64,000 nucleotides of DNA. Source: CALFXN01 sp937957815. GTDB lineage: Bacteria; Synergistota; Synergistia; Synergistales; Aminobacteriaceae. Location: NCBI GenBank assembly GCA_036788195.1, contig DAIQNX010000012.1:14708-78707 (forward strand), in the 5' to 3' direction. Shown here piece by piece: positions 51,624-60,820 of this stretch (within the stretch, counting starts at the first letter, position 1; each line of letters begins with the position of its first letter). Position numbers and translations under genes: made by a program. Below the pieces are notes generated by a model. That model did not search any database and was not told where the DNA came from. It worked only from the letters and a program-made list of their open reading frames with translations.

Positions 51624-52928
51624 GTGTCTCGAAAGATCATCGCAGTTCTCGTTCTCATTCTCGCCGCCGTCGGAGGATACGTCGTCCTCCGCGAACGGCG
51701 TGCGGCAGACGTGACCCCGAGGGAGCCCATTCCCCGACCGGTCAAGACCGTCGCACTCGCACGGGGAGAGGACAGCTTCCGGCGGTCCTACCCCGGAAAG
51801 GTCCTCGCGTCGCAACGCGTCGACCTTTCCTTCCGCGTCGCCGGAACGCTCATGGAGCTCCCGACGCTCAAGGGACAGAAGGTCATGAAGGGCGACCTCA
51901 TCGCCAGACTCGACCCGAGGGACTTCGACATCCAGCTTCAGAACGCGCAGAGCGCGCTCGACAACGCGAAGGCGCAGCTCGCCGCGATGAAGGCCGGAGC
52001 CCGGAAGGAAGAGATCTCGGCGCTCTCGTCCCAGGTGGCGTCGGCGAAGGCCCGGACGGACGAGGCGGAGGCGAACTTCCGTCGCATGGAATCGCTGCTC
52101 AAGTCCGGAGCCGTCGCGAAATCCACGTACGATCAGGCGAAGACGGCGTACGACGTCGCGAAGGCATCGCTCAACGCGGCCAATCAGGAACTCCAGAAGG
52201 CCAGGACGGGCTCGCGGAAGGAAGACATCGACGCGATGGAGGCGACGATCAAGGGACTCGCGGCGAAGGTGCAGGCGGCGCAGAGCGCGCGCGACGACAC
52301 CGAACTCCGCGCCCCCTTCTCGGGGATCGTTGTCGACCGCTACATGGAGAACTTCCAGAGCGTCCAGAAGGATCAGCCGCTCGTGACGATCCAGAACCTG
52401 TCGGAACTCGAGATCGTCATCGCCCTGCCCGAACAGGACCTCATGCGATCGAAATCCGCGGGCACGATCGAGATGAACGCCCAGTTCGACGCACTTCCCG
52501 ACCGGCTCTTCCCGCTCTACCTCAAGGAGGCCTCGACGCGGGCGGACCCGCAGACGCAGACCTACGCGATCACGTTCGGAATGACCTACCCCGAAGGTCT
52601 CGTCATCCTGCCCGGAATGACGGCGACCGTCCAGCTTTCGGCGGAGAAACTGGCGGACGCGGCTCCGGGGTACGCGATCCCGTCGGGAGCGGTCGTCGCG
52701 GATGCGGGAGAGAAGCACTTCGTCTGGAAGGTCTCGGGAGAGCCCCGGGCGGTCCGGCGCGTCCCCGTCGAGATCGTCGATTACAGGGACGAGTCCGCGA
52801 TCGTGTCGGGAGATCTGAAGCCGGGGGACAGGATCGTCGTCGCCGGAACGCAGCTCCTCGCGGAGGGGGAGAAGGTCAGGCTGTACGTTTCCTCTTCGGA
52901 ACGGGGCGAAGCACCCTCCGGAAAGTAG
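51624..52928 (+). CDS. RND efflux periplasmic adaptor subunit
   Basis: A 434-residue membrane fusion protein. An N-terminal anchor (IIAVLVLILAAVGGYVVL) is followed by a split lipoyl domain (SFRVAGTLMELPTLKGQKVM and LRAPFSGIVVDRYMENFQ), a long alpha hairpin (about 110-215), a beta-barrel and a membrane-proximal domain. It bridges the RND pump to an outer-membrane factor, absent here. Start is GTG 51624 after AGGGGGAG. The RND gene begins 12 bases after its stop. Confidence 0.94.
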   Translation: MSRKIIAVLVLILAAVGGYVVLRERRAADVTPREPIPRPVKTVALARGEDSFRRSYPGKVLASQRVDLSFRVAGTLMELPTLKGQKVMKGDLIARLDPRDFDIQLQNAQSALDNAKAQLAAMKAGARKEEISALSSQVASAKARTDEAEANFRRMESLLKSGAVAKSTYDQAKTAYDVAKASLNAANQELQKARTGSRKEDIDAMEATIKGLAAKVQAAQSARDDTELRAPFSGIVVDRYMENFQSVQKDQPLVTIQNLSELEIVIALPEQDLMRSKSAGTIEMNAQFDALPDRLFPLYLKEASTRADPQTQTYAITFGMTYPEGLVILPGMTATVQLSAEKLADAAPGYAIPSGAVVADAGEKHFVWKVSGEPRAVRRVPVEIVDYRDESAIVSGDLKPGDRIVVAGTQLLAEGEKVRLYVSSSERGEAPSGK

Positions 52929-52940
52929 GGGGAAACGGCC

Positions 52941-55900
52941 ATGAACATCGCCGAGTATTCGATCCGCAAAAAGACGATCACGTGGTTCCTCGTCCTCCTC
53001 CTCTCGCTCGGAGGCATTGCCGCCTATACGGGCCTCGGCAAGCTCGAGGATCCGTCGTTCACGATCAAGACGGCGGTCGTGAGCACGGCGTACACGGGAG
53101 CCTCGCCCGTCGAGGTGGAGCAGGAGGTTACCGAGGTCATCGAGAGCGCGATCCAGCAGCTCGGACAGGTGGACAAGGTCCGCTCCCTCTCGCAGGAGGG
53201 GGCGTCCGTGATCTACGTGGACATCAAGGATACCTTCACCGGAAAGGACCTCCCCCAGATCTGGGACGAACTCCGGCGCAAGGTCGGCGACGTCCAGAGA
53301 ATGCTCCCGCCCGGAGCGGGACCGTCGCTCGTCAATGACGACTACGGCGACGTCTTCGGCGTCTACTTCGCGCTCACGGGGAAGGGGTACACGCCGAGAG
53401 AGCTCGAGGACTTCGCGATCCGGCTCCGCAAGGAACTCCTGCTCGTCCCGGGAGTCGCGAACGTCAGAATCGCGGGCGCCCAGCGGGAAGCCGTCTATGT
53501 CGAACTCTCCCGGACACGGATGGCGCAGCTCGGAATTTCGCTCCAGGAGATCTTCGACACGCTCAAGGCGCAGAACGTCGTGGCCTCGGCGGGCAAAGTG
53601 AAGGCCGGAACGGACTATATCCGGATCGACCCGACGGGAACGTTTTCGTCGCCGAAGCAGATCGAATCGCTGCTGCTCCTGGGCTCGTCCGGCAACATGA
53701 TCCGGCTCGGAGACATCGCAACCGTCACGAGGGGATACGTCGACCCGTCGCGCGCGCTTATGCGCTTCAACGGAGAACCCGCGATCGGCATCGGGATCTC
53801 CAACGTCAGGGGCGGCAACGTCATCACGATGGGAGACGCCGTCAGACAGCGGCTCAGGGAACTCGAGCCGGAGACCCCGGTCGGGATGCGCCTCGGGCTG
53901 ATCTACTACCAGTCGGATACGGTCCGCGACGCGATCAACAACTTCATCGTCAACCTGCTCGAATCGCTCGTGATCGTCATCGGCCTCCTTCTCGTCTTCA
54001 TGGGGCTCCGCAGCGGGATGCTCATCGGCGCGGTACTGCTGCTCACGATCCTCGCGACGTTCGTCGTCATGAGAATGGTTCACATCGATCTCCACAGCAT
54101 CTCGCTCGGCGCGCTGATCGTCGCTCTCGGAATGCTCGTCGACAACGCGATCGTCGTCGCCGACGGGATCCTCGTCCGCTCCCAGATGGGACAGGACCGC
54201 GCGTCGGCCGCGATCGAGGTCGTCAAACAGACCCAATGGCCTCTCATGGGAGCCACGCTGATCGCGATCATCGCGTTCGCGCCGATCGGCCTCTCCCCCG
54301 ACAGCACGGGAGAGTTCTGCGGCAGCCTCTTTCAGGTCGTCGGCATATCGCTGCTCCTGAGCTGGGTCCTGGCCGTCACGGTCACGCCCCTCGCCGGGAT
54401 CCTCGTTCTCAAACCCGCCGCGTCGGAGCAGGGCGTCGACCCGTACGGCTCCCGCCTCTACAGGATGTACAGGGCGTTTCTCGAGGGATGCCTCCGCGGC
54501 AGAGTCATCGTCGTCTGGGTCGTCGTCGGCGTTCTCGTGCTCTCCGTCGTCGGTTTCGGACTCGTGGACAAATCGTTCTTCCCGAACTCGACGAGTCCGA
54601 TGTTCACGATCGACTTCTGGAGGGCGAAGGGAACGCACATCGAAACGACGGCCGAAGACGTCCATTCGGTCGAACGCTTCCTGCTCTCGCGCCCTGAGAC
54701 CGCGTCCGTCGCCTCCTATACCGGCGAAGGGGCGCTCCGCTTTATCCTGACCTATACCCCGGGCGACTCGGAGAGCGGCTACGGGAGCCTCGTCGTCACG
54801 GCGAAGGGGACGGTCGAGGCCGAAAAACTCATGCGCGACGTCGCGGACTTCGTCACGAAGGAGATGCCGCACATCGACCCGCGCGTACGCGCCTTCAGCA
54901 AGGGGACGGGCGGCGGAGCCAAGATCCAGGCCCGTTTCCGGGGCGAGGATCCGATGGTGCTCCGCGATCTCGAGGCGCGGACGACGGAAATCATGCGCGG
55001 GTTTTCAGAGAGCATGAACATCAAGTGCGACTGGGGGCTACGCGTCAAGGTCATCCGGCCGCAGCTCGACGAGACGAGACTCCGTTCTTCAGGCCTGACG
55101 CGACGCGACGTCGCGACGGCTCTCGAGCTCTCGTTCTCGGGCTCGTCGGTCGGTCTCTACCGCGAGGACGACAAGCTCATCCCGATCGTCGCGCGCCTTC
55201 CGCTGCTCGATCGTGGAAACGCCGGAACGATGCCGGACGTCCAGGTCTGGAGTCAGCTCATGCGCCGCTACATCCCGCTCGTCCAGGTCACGTCGGGGCT
55301 CCCCGTGCTCGCGGAGGACCCCACGATCTACAGGAGAAACCGGATGCGCACCATCACGATCGAGTGCGACGCGTCGGACGGACGGACCGGCGTCCTCTTC
55401 GGGAAGATCCGCCCGAAGATCGAGGGGATTCCGTTGCCTCCGGGGTACAGCCTCGAATGGGGCGGGGAGTACGAAAGCTCGCAGAAGGCGCAGAGCGGAC
55501 TCATGGGGATGATTCCCCTCTCGTTCGTCTTCATCGTTCTCATCCTCGTGATGCTCTTCAACGCCTTCGGGCAGGTGTCGATCATTCTCCTGACGCTGCC
55601 GCTCTCGCTCACGGGGATGACCGCCGGGCTCCTCGTTTTCGGCAAGTCCTTCGACTTCATGGCGCTCCTGGGCTTCCTGAGCCTCGCGGGGATGCTCATC
55701 AAGAACGCGATCGTGCTCATCGACCAGATCGACCTCGAGGTGCGGGAGGGCAAGACTCCGTACGACGCCATCGTGGATTCCGCGATCAGCCGCGCGAGGC
55801 CGGTCCTCATGGCCGCCATGACGACCGTCCTCGGGATGATTCCGCTCTACTTCGACACGCTCTTCTCCGCGATGGCCGTGACGATCATGTTCGGCCTCAC

Positions 55901-55982
55901 ATTCGCCACGGCGCTCACGCTCGTCGTCGTCCCGGTCCTGTACGCGATCTTCTTCAAGGTGACGAAGCCGGCCCGGGGCTGA
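52941..55982 (+). CDS. RND-family efflux permease
   Basis: A 1013-residue inner-membrane proton-driven exporter of the AcrB/HAE-1 superfamily. It starts NIAEYSIRKKTITWFLVLLL. Twelve membrane helices and two large periplasmic loops are expected. The proton-relay Asp lies in TM4 (ALGMLVDNAIVVADGIL), and TM10-11 contain LAGMLIKNAIVLIDQID with the partner Lys. The second half matches the first in the usual tandem duplication. The substrate is unknown. No local regulator is visible. Confidence 0.95.
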   Translation: MNIAEYSIRKKTITWFLVLLLSLGGIAAYTGLGKLEDPSFTIKTAVVSTAYTGASPVEVEQEVTEVIESAIQQLGQVDKVRSLSQEGASVIYVDIKDTFTGKDLPQIWDELRRKVGDVQRMLPPGAGPSLVNDDYGDVFGVYFALTGKGYTPRELEDFAIRLRKELLLVPGVANVRIAGAQREAVYVELSRTRMAQLGISLQEIFDTLKAQNVVASAGKVKAGTDYIRIDPTGTFSSPKQIESLLLLGSSGNMIRLGDIATVTRGYVDPSRALMRFNGEPAIGIGISNVRGGNVITMGDAVRQRLRELEPETPVGMRLGLIYYQSDTVRDAINNFIVNLLESLVIVIGLLLVFMGLRSGMLIGAVLLLTILATFVVMRMVHIDLHSISLGALIVALGMLVDNAIVVADGILVRSQMGQDRASAAIEVVKQTQWPLMGATLIAIIAFAPIGLSPDSTGEFCGSLFQVVGISLLLSWVLAVTVTPLAGILVLKPAASEQGVDPYGSRLYRMYRAFLEGCLRGRVIVVWVVVGVLVLSVVGFGLVDKSFFPNSTSPMFTIDFWRAKGTHIETTAEDVHSVERFLLSRPETASVASYTGEGALRFILTYTPGDSESGYGSLVVTAKGTVEAEKLMRDVADFVTKEMPHIDPRVRAFSKGTGGGAKIQARFRGEDPMVLRDLEARTTEIMRGFSESMNIKCDWGLRVKVIRPQLDETRLRSSGLTRRDVATALELSFSGSSVGLYREDDKLIPIVARLPLLDRGNAGTMPDVQVWSQLMRRYIPLVQVTSGLPVLAEDPTIYRRNRMRTITIECDASDGRTGVLFGKIRPKIEGIPLPPGYSLEWGGEYESSQKAQSGLMGMIPLSFVFIVLILVMLFNAFGQVSIILLTLPLSLTGMTAGLLVFGKSFDFMALLGFLSLAGMLIKNAIVLIDQIDLEVREGKTPYDAIVDSAISRARPVLMAAMTTVLGMIPLYFDTLFSAMAVTIMFGLTFATALTLVVVPVLYAIFFKVTKPARG

Positions 55983-56014
55983 CGGGAAAGCGGTCCTTCG
56001 ACGATACGGAAAAG

Positions 56015-56042
56015 GGGGAGGCGGATAACTCCGCCTCCCCCT
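56015..56042. terminator. Hairpin between convergent RND and cysteine-peptidase genes
   Basis: A perfect 12-bp stem GGGGGAGGCGGA / TCCGCCTCCCCC with loop TAAC. On the minus strand it is followed by four Ts (56011-56014), so it can end the peptidase transcript. It probably also slows the RND transcript. Confidence 0.7.
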
Positions 56043-56058
56043 CTCGCATCGCACCGCT

Positions 56059-57657
56059 CTAGCGCTTCGATTTCACGGCGAACGGAACGCACGCCGGAAC
56101 GAGCAGCAGGAGCGCCCAGAGCGACGCCGCGCCCGAGGAGCATCCGCCGCCTGAACTGCCGCCGCCCGGCGTGTTCGTGGGCGCTCCGGCCTTCGTGAAT
56201 GCCTTGAGACAGACGTTCGCGTTCGCGTACAGGAGCGTCGCGTCCGTCCAGCTCGCGCCGTTCAGACTGTAGAAGCTCTCTCCGGCGTTCGCGGTCGCGC
56301 TGTCGGAGTATCCCTGAAGCGGCAATTCGACCGGAACGGGGTAGTTGTATCCTGGGGTCGTGAGCTTCACGACTACGGAGAATCGCTCCCCCGCCGCGAC
56401 GGGGACGAGCGTCCCGAACGGAACCGTGTGATACCCCGTCTCCGCGAGCGTCCCGCTCGCGGAGAGCGTCGCCGTTCCCGAGACGGGGTTCCCCGCCGTC
56501 GCGTTGCGATAGACGCGGATCTCGTAGACGGAGTTGGGCATGTACGCGTAGAAGGAGGCCGCCGCGACGCTCTCGGACGCCTGGGCGGTCCACATGTTCG
56601 CGAACCATGCCGTATCGACGTCGCCGCCGCCGGCGTTCCTCACCCATCCGAGCGGGTCGTAGTCGTACCGGCGAAGGTATGGGTCAGCCGTCGCGCCGAC
56701 GTAGGCGACTCCCGAGTCGAGCGACGGTTCATAGTACGAGACGTAGAAGTATCCTGCGTCGCCCCACCCCGTTCCCCAGCTGTTCTTCACGATCCACGCG
56801 CCGGGTCCGGCGGGCTGCGTCGCGAAGTTCGCGGCCGGGTACGCATCGTTCCATCCGACGATGAGAACCGCATGGTTCGCCGATTTGTTTCCGACGGCCG
56901 TGTAATACGAATTCGTCGCCGCGTCCCACATCGCGGGGTCGGACTCGTTCATCCAGATGCCGATAGACACCGCGCCTTTGTCGATCACGGCCTGTTTGAC
57001 CGTGTCGCGGATGAGCTCGGGGTATTGGTCCAATACCCAATACTGGCTCGGGCTGATCTGCGGCAGATGCAGCGCGTCGAGCAGAAAGACCGAGTTCGGC
57101 TCGTTTCCGGTCGGATTCGCGCCGCCGTACGGGCAGTCCGCCTCGTTCACGGCGCCCCGCCGGCGGGCCAGCATCGCGACCGCCTGCCAGTCGTACCCGC
57201 CGTTGTAGGGACTACCGGTGAACGGGACCGTATCGGCGAACGCGAAGTACCCCATATGCCACTCGGAGAGATTTTTCGCTGGCCCTCCGGCCGAAAGCAG
57301 CGTGGACTCGAGCGAACCGAGCGCCGCAAAGGTCCAGCAGATTCCGTACGCCCCCTGATTCCGGACCGAAGTCAGGCGTCCGAGCGTCCGAAGATCGTAG
57401 GCGGCGGGCAAGGAGCCTCTGGAGGTTCTCTTCGACGCGTTTCCGGCGATCATCGCATCGGCCGCGCCGAAGTCGATTGGCCCGGGCCTGTATCCGGTCG
57501 CGTGCCCCGTGGCCGAAACGGCCGACCGGTCGATCGGCGATTTCAGAAAGCGCTCCGACACGGGAGCGAGTTTCCAGCCCTCGGCGCTGGCGGCGCCGGA
57601 GAAAAGGAGCGCGGCGGCAATGAAACACGTCACACGGGAAACGGAACTTCGACGCAT
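56059..57657 (-). CDS. C1A cysteine peptidase with lectin-like domain and Synergist-CTERM-type sorting tail
   Basis: A 532-residue exported protease. The signal peptide is residues 1-25. The papain-type triad is visible: Gln and Cys in LTSVRNQGAYGICWTF, His in NHAVLIVGWND, and Asn in VKNSWGTGWGDAGYF. The usual disulphide Cys before the nucleophile is Tyr. Residues 330-490 match the lectin-like beta domain often fused to such peptidases (SFYAYMPNSVYEIRVYRN). The C-terminus has a Gly/Ser-rich linker, GGGCSSGAAS, a hydrophobic helix and KSKR, like the Synergist-CTERM signal. The mature enzyme is probably surface-anchored or processed. The ATG at 57657 follows GGAGGAAG. Confidence 0.9.
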   Translation of the reverse strand: MRRSSVSRVTCFIAAALLFSGAASAEGWKLAPVSERFLKSPIDRSAVSATGHATGYRPGPIDFGAADAMIAGNASKRTSRGSLPAAYDLRTLGRLTSVRNQGAYGICWTFAALGSLESTLLSAGGPAKNLSEWHMGYFAFADTVPFTGSPYNGGYDWQAVAMLARRRGAVNEADCPYGGANPTGNEPNSVFLLDALHLPQISPSQYWVLDQYPELIRDTVKQAVIDKGAVSIGIWMNESDPAMWDAATNSYYTAVGNKSANHAVLIVGWNDAYPAANFATQPAGPGAWIVKNSWGTGWGDAGYFYVSYYEPSLDSGVAYVGATADPYLRRYDYDPLGWVRNAGGGDVDTAWFANMWTAQASESVAAASFYAYMPNSVYEIRVYRNATAGNPVSGTATLSASGTLAETGYHTVPFGTLVPVAAGERFSVVVKLTTPGYNYPVPVELPLQGYSDSATANAGESFYSLNGASWTDATLLYANANVCLKAFTKAGAPTNTPGGGSSGGGCSSGAASLWALLLLVPACVPFAVKSKR

Positions 57658-57715
57658 GGTCTTCCTCCTCGAAAAAAGTGATGAAATGTCGCCGTATTGT
57701 ATCAGGAAACGGGGA

Positions 57716-58885
57716 CTACGCGTTTCGGATCCTGCGCCATGCGCGGAAGTAGAGCGTTGCGACCGTCACGGCCCCCGTCACGCCGATCAGCGCAAAGGTC
57801 GCATCCAGTCCGAGAAGCTGACCGCCATACCCGACCAGGAACGGCGACACGATGAACCCCAGGTCGAGCGCGAAGAAACTCACGGACACGCCCTTGGGAC
57901 GAAGGTGTTCGGGGAAGATATCCGGCATCAGCGCGAGCATCGCGGGGAACCCGAAGCCCATGCCGAAGCCGTAGACGACCCCGATGGCGATGAACCAGGC
58001 ATTCGTCCGCGCGACGAGCAGCAGAAGCGTCATTCCGCCCATGAGCGTCAGCGCGCCGCAGAGCATGATCCGCCGGTCCATGTGATTCATGGCCTGCGCG
58101 AACAGAAGCCGCACGACGAGCGACATTGCCGCGTTGACGGCGATGAAGGCGCTCGCGTTGCACCCGCGCGACGCGGCGAGCATCGGAAGGTACTGCAGGA
58201 TGGAAGAATTCACGACCGACCAGCAGAGAATCGTGCCGAGGAGCACCCAAAAGCCCGGAACCTTCGGAAGATCGCTCCACGCGCCCCAGACGCGCGCCTC
58301 CCCCTTCCCGGTCCGGAGATCGCCGCGAAACGACAGCGAAAGCCACGCGGCCAAGAGGTCGACGACGATGACGGATGCGACGAAAAGCCGGACGTATCCG
58401 AGCGAGACAAAGCGTTCCACGAGGACGAACAGCGTGAGCTGCGGCAGAACGTAGGCCATCGAGACGAGCGCGAAGGCGCTGCCCCGGCGCTCCGGCGGAA
58501 CCGCCAGCGACTGGTAGGAGGATACGCCCACCATCGCGACGCCCCAGAAGAACCCCATTCCGAGGCGAAGGGCGAAGAGCGCGATTCCCGAGCGCGCGAA
58601 CAGAAGCGGGATCGTGAACGCGGTGAGCCCCAGACACGCGGCGACGAGCGTGTTGCGGAAGCCCGCCCGTTCCACGAGCCGTCCCGCAACGGGGCGGGAC
58701 GCCGTCGACGCGAGATTGAACGCGCTCATGAGCCACCCGGAGGCGGCGAGCGAAAACCCCTGGACGTACAGCACCTGCGGATACATGAAGAACATCGACT
58801 GGAAGGACTGGATCATGAAGGTCGCCCACAGGCAGATCCGAAAATCCCGGCCGAACGCCCCCGTTTCGCCGTCAGAACGCTCCAT
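57716..58885 (-). CDS. Major facilitator superfamily transporter
   Basis: A 389-residue membrane protein with twelve predicted helices. The MFS signature between helices 2 and 3 appears as SRPVAGRLVERAGFRNTL, and its second-half counterpart is near AQAMNHMDRRIMLCG. Probably a drug or metabolite proton-coupled transporter with unknown substrate. The ATG at 58885 has GGGGAG four bases upstream. It lies 50 bases after the TRAP dctM stop codon on the same strand, so some read-through from the TRAP operon is possible. Confidence 0.9.
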   Translation of the reverse strand: MERSDGETGAFGRDFRICLWATFMIQSFQSMFFMYPQVLYVQGFSLAASGWLMSAFNLASTASRPVAGRLVERAGFRNTLVAACLGLTAFTIPLLFARSGIALFALRLGMGFFWGVAMVGVSSYQSLAVPPERRGSAFALVSMAYVLPQLTLFVLVERFVSLGYVRLFVASVIVVDLLAAWLSLSFRGDLRTGKGEARVWGAWSDLPKVPGFWVLLGTILCWSVVNSSILQYLPMLAASRGCNASAFIAVNAAMSLVVRLLFAQAMNHMDRRIMLCGALTLMGGMTLLLLVARTNAWFIAIGVVYGFGMGFGFPAMLALMPDIFPEHLRPKGVSVSFFALDLGFIVSPFLVGYGGQLLGLDATFALIGVTGAVTVATLYFRAWRRIRNA

Positions 58886-58935
58886 GGCTCTCCCCTCGCT
58901 TCCGGGGCGCGCATGCGCCCCGGAGCTATTCTACA

Positions 58936-60216
58936 TCACCCGATCATATCCGGCAGCCACAGGAGCGCCTGCGGAAACAGGATCCCGAGAACGAGCGCGG
59001 CGATCGCGATGCACACGATCGGAAGGACCGCGACCGCCGTCTTCGACAGATCCACGCGTCCGACGCCCGAGGCGACGAACAGACACGTTCCGACGGGAGG
59101 CGTGAGCGCGCCGATGCAGACGTTGCAGACGAGCAGCAGTCCGAAGAGCACCGGGTCGATTCCGAGCTGATGGATCACCGGAAGCGCGACGGGCGTGATG
59201 AGGACGATGATCGATACGGCGTCGATGAAACAGCCGAGGAAGAGAATGAACGCGTTCAGGATCAGCAGGATCACGGTCGGGTTCGTCGACAGCGACGTCA
59301 GGAACAGCGTGATCGTCTGCGGAACCTGGAGGCTCGTCAGCACCCAGCTCAGGAACGATGCGACCGCGATGATGAACATGACGGCCGACGTGCTCCGCGC
59401 CGCCCCCGCGAAGACTTCGGGAATCCGCTTCCACGTCAGCTCGCCGTAGACGAACTTCCCGATGACGAACGCATAGACCACGGCGATCGCGGACGACTCC
59501 GTCGCCGTGAAGATCCCGAGGCGGATGCCGCCGAGAATGATCACGGGCATGAGCAGCGCGAGAAAGCCGTCACGGAACGCGCGGGCCAGCTCCCGGACGC
59601 TGAAGGAGCCCTCCTCGCGCGGGTAATTGAATCGGACCGCCTCGATATGCGAGTAGATCATGAGCAGGACGCCGAACGCGACGCCGGGCAGGATGCCGCC
59701 CATGAAGAGCTTCGCGACCGACGCATTCGCGGCGACGGCGTAGATGATCATCGGAATGCTCGGCGGGATGATCGGGCCGATCGCGCCGCCCGCGGCGACG
59801 AGCGCCGCCGAGAACCCCTCGCGGTACCCCTTCGCCTTCATCGACGGAATCAGCAGCGAACCGACGGCCGCCGTATCCGCGACCGCCGATCCCGACAATC
59901 CCGCGAAGAGCATCGACAACACCGCGGCGACCTGCGCCAGCCCGCCGCGCATCCGCCCGACGAGCGCGAACGCGAAGTCCATGAGCCTCCGGGAGATGCC
60001 CCCCTCTTCCATCAGGCTCCCCGCGAGCATGAAGAACGGAACCGCGAGCAGCGTGAAGCTGTCGACGCCCTGGTACATGATGTGACCGAGAAGGACGGGG
60101 TTGAACACGCCGCGCGACATCGCGAGCAGGATGCCGACGAACCCGAGCGAAATAGCGATCGGCACGCCGATCAGAAGCATCGCGAAGAAGACGCCGAAAA
60201 AGAGCAGGATATCCAT
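58936..60216 (-). CDS. dctM: TRAP transporter large permease
   Basis: A 426-residue inner-membrane protein of the DctM family with about twelve helices. It starts MDILLFFGVFFAMLLIGVPI, with LLAVPFFMLAGSLMEEGG, SGSAVADTAAVGSLLIPSM and GGAIGPIIPPSIPMIIYA as family blocks around the sodium and transport sites. It imports organic acids with sodium. It lies three bases downstream of dctQ. The substrate is unknown, though the neighbouring acyl-CoA synthetase fusion suggests a carboxylate. Confidence 0.95.
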   Translation of the reverse strand: MDILLFFGVFFAMLLIGVPIAISLGFVGILLAMSRGVFNPVLLGHIMYQGVDSFTLLAVPFFMLAGSLMEEGGISRRLMDFAFALVGRMRGGLAQVAAVLSMLFAGLSGSAVADTAAVGSLLIPSMKAKGYREGFSAALVAAGGAIGPIIPPSIPMIIYAVAANASVAKLFMGGILPGVAFGVLLMIYSHIEAVRFNYPREEGSFSVRELARAFRDGFLALLMPVIILGGIRLGIFTATESSAIAVVYAFVIGKFVYGELTWKRIPEVFAGAARSTSAVMFIIAVASFLSWVLTSLQVPQTITLFLTSLSTNPTVILLILNAFILFLGCFIDAVSIIVLITPVALPVIHQLGIDPVLFGLLLVCNVCIGALTPPVGTCLFVASGVGRVDLSKTAVAVLPIVCIAIAALVLGILFPQALLWLPDMIG

Positions 60217-60219
60217 AGC

Positions 60220-60717
60220 TCAGCGCGCCTCCCCGCTGGCGGGAACGAACAGGCGGAGCAGCCGCTCCGCCGCGAAGAGGAGGGACAGCCCTCCGCTCAG
60301 CGGGATCACGCCGTACACGAACCCCATCGACACGGGCAGGGACGTCGCGATCTGCGGAATCTGCCGTTCGACGAGCGGCAGGCTTCCCACCGTCATGAGC
60401 CAGAAGAAGCAGAACGACGCGCCGGACACGACGCACCCGGCGACGGCCTTCCACCCCTTCAGGCTCCGGAGCAGCATGTCGAAGGCCGTCATCCCCGAAC
60501 GCAGGATCAGCGGCGGAACGCCGAGGAAGATGATCCAGATGAACAGGAACCGGCACAGCTCCTCGCTCCAGGAGATCGAAAAGCCGAGCGCGTAGCGCGC
60601 GACGACCTGCGCGAAGGTCACGGCCGTCATGACGAAGAGAATGACGAAAAGAAGGCGGTTGACGCTCCGGTCGATCCGAACCGTCAGGCGACTCAGGAAT
60701 TCGGCGATTGCACGCAC
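60220..60717 (-). CDS. dctQ: TRAP transporter small permease
   Basis: A 165-residue DctQ protein with four predicted helices (LLFVILFVMTAVTFAQVVAR; ISWSEELCRFLFIWIIFLG is the family signature region). GTG 60717 is chosen because GGAGG lies eight bases upstream. A GTG at 60726 overlaps the site. It is followed immediately by dctM and separated from dctP by a terminator-like hairpin. Confidence 0.92.
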   Translation of the reverse strand: MRAIAEFLSRLTVRIDRSVNRLLFVILFVMTAVTFAQVVARYALGFSISWSEELCRFLFIWIIFLGVPPLILRSGMTAFDMLLRSLKGWKAVAGCVVSGASFCFFWLMTVGSLPLVERQIPQIATSLPVSMGFVYGVIPLSGGLSLLFAAERLLRLFVPASGEAR

Positions 60718-60731
60718 ATTCGACACCTCCT

Positions 60732-60770
60732 AAAAAACGCCGGAGGCGACGCTGACGCCGCCGCCCCCGG
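60732..60770 (-). terminator. Intercistronic attenuator between dctP and dctQ
   Basis: On the minus strand an imperfect GC-rich hairpin (60740-60770, one A/C mismatch plus internal bulges) is followed by six Ts (60732-60737). It lies in the 103-base gap between the binding-protein gene and the permease genes. Partial termination here would make more binding protein than permease. Confidence 0.65.
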
Positions 60771-60820
60771 TCTCATGGATTCATGAAGCCGTCCGTGCGG
60801 GACGGACGGGAGAACGGACG

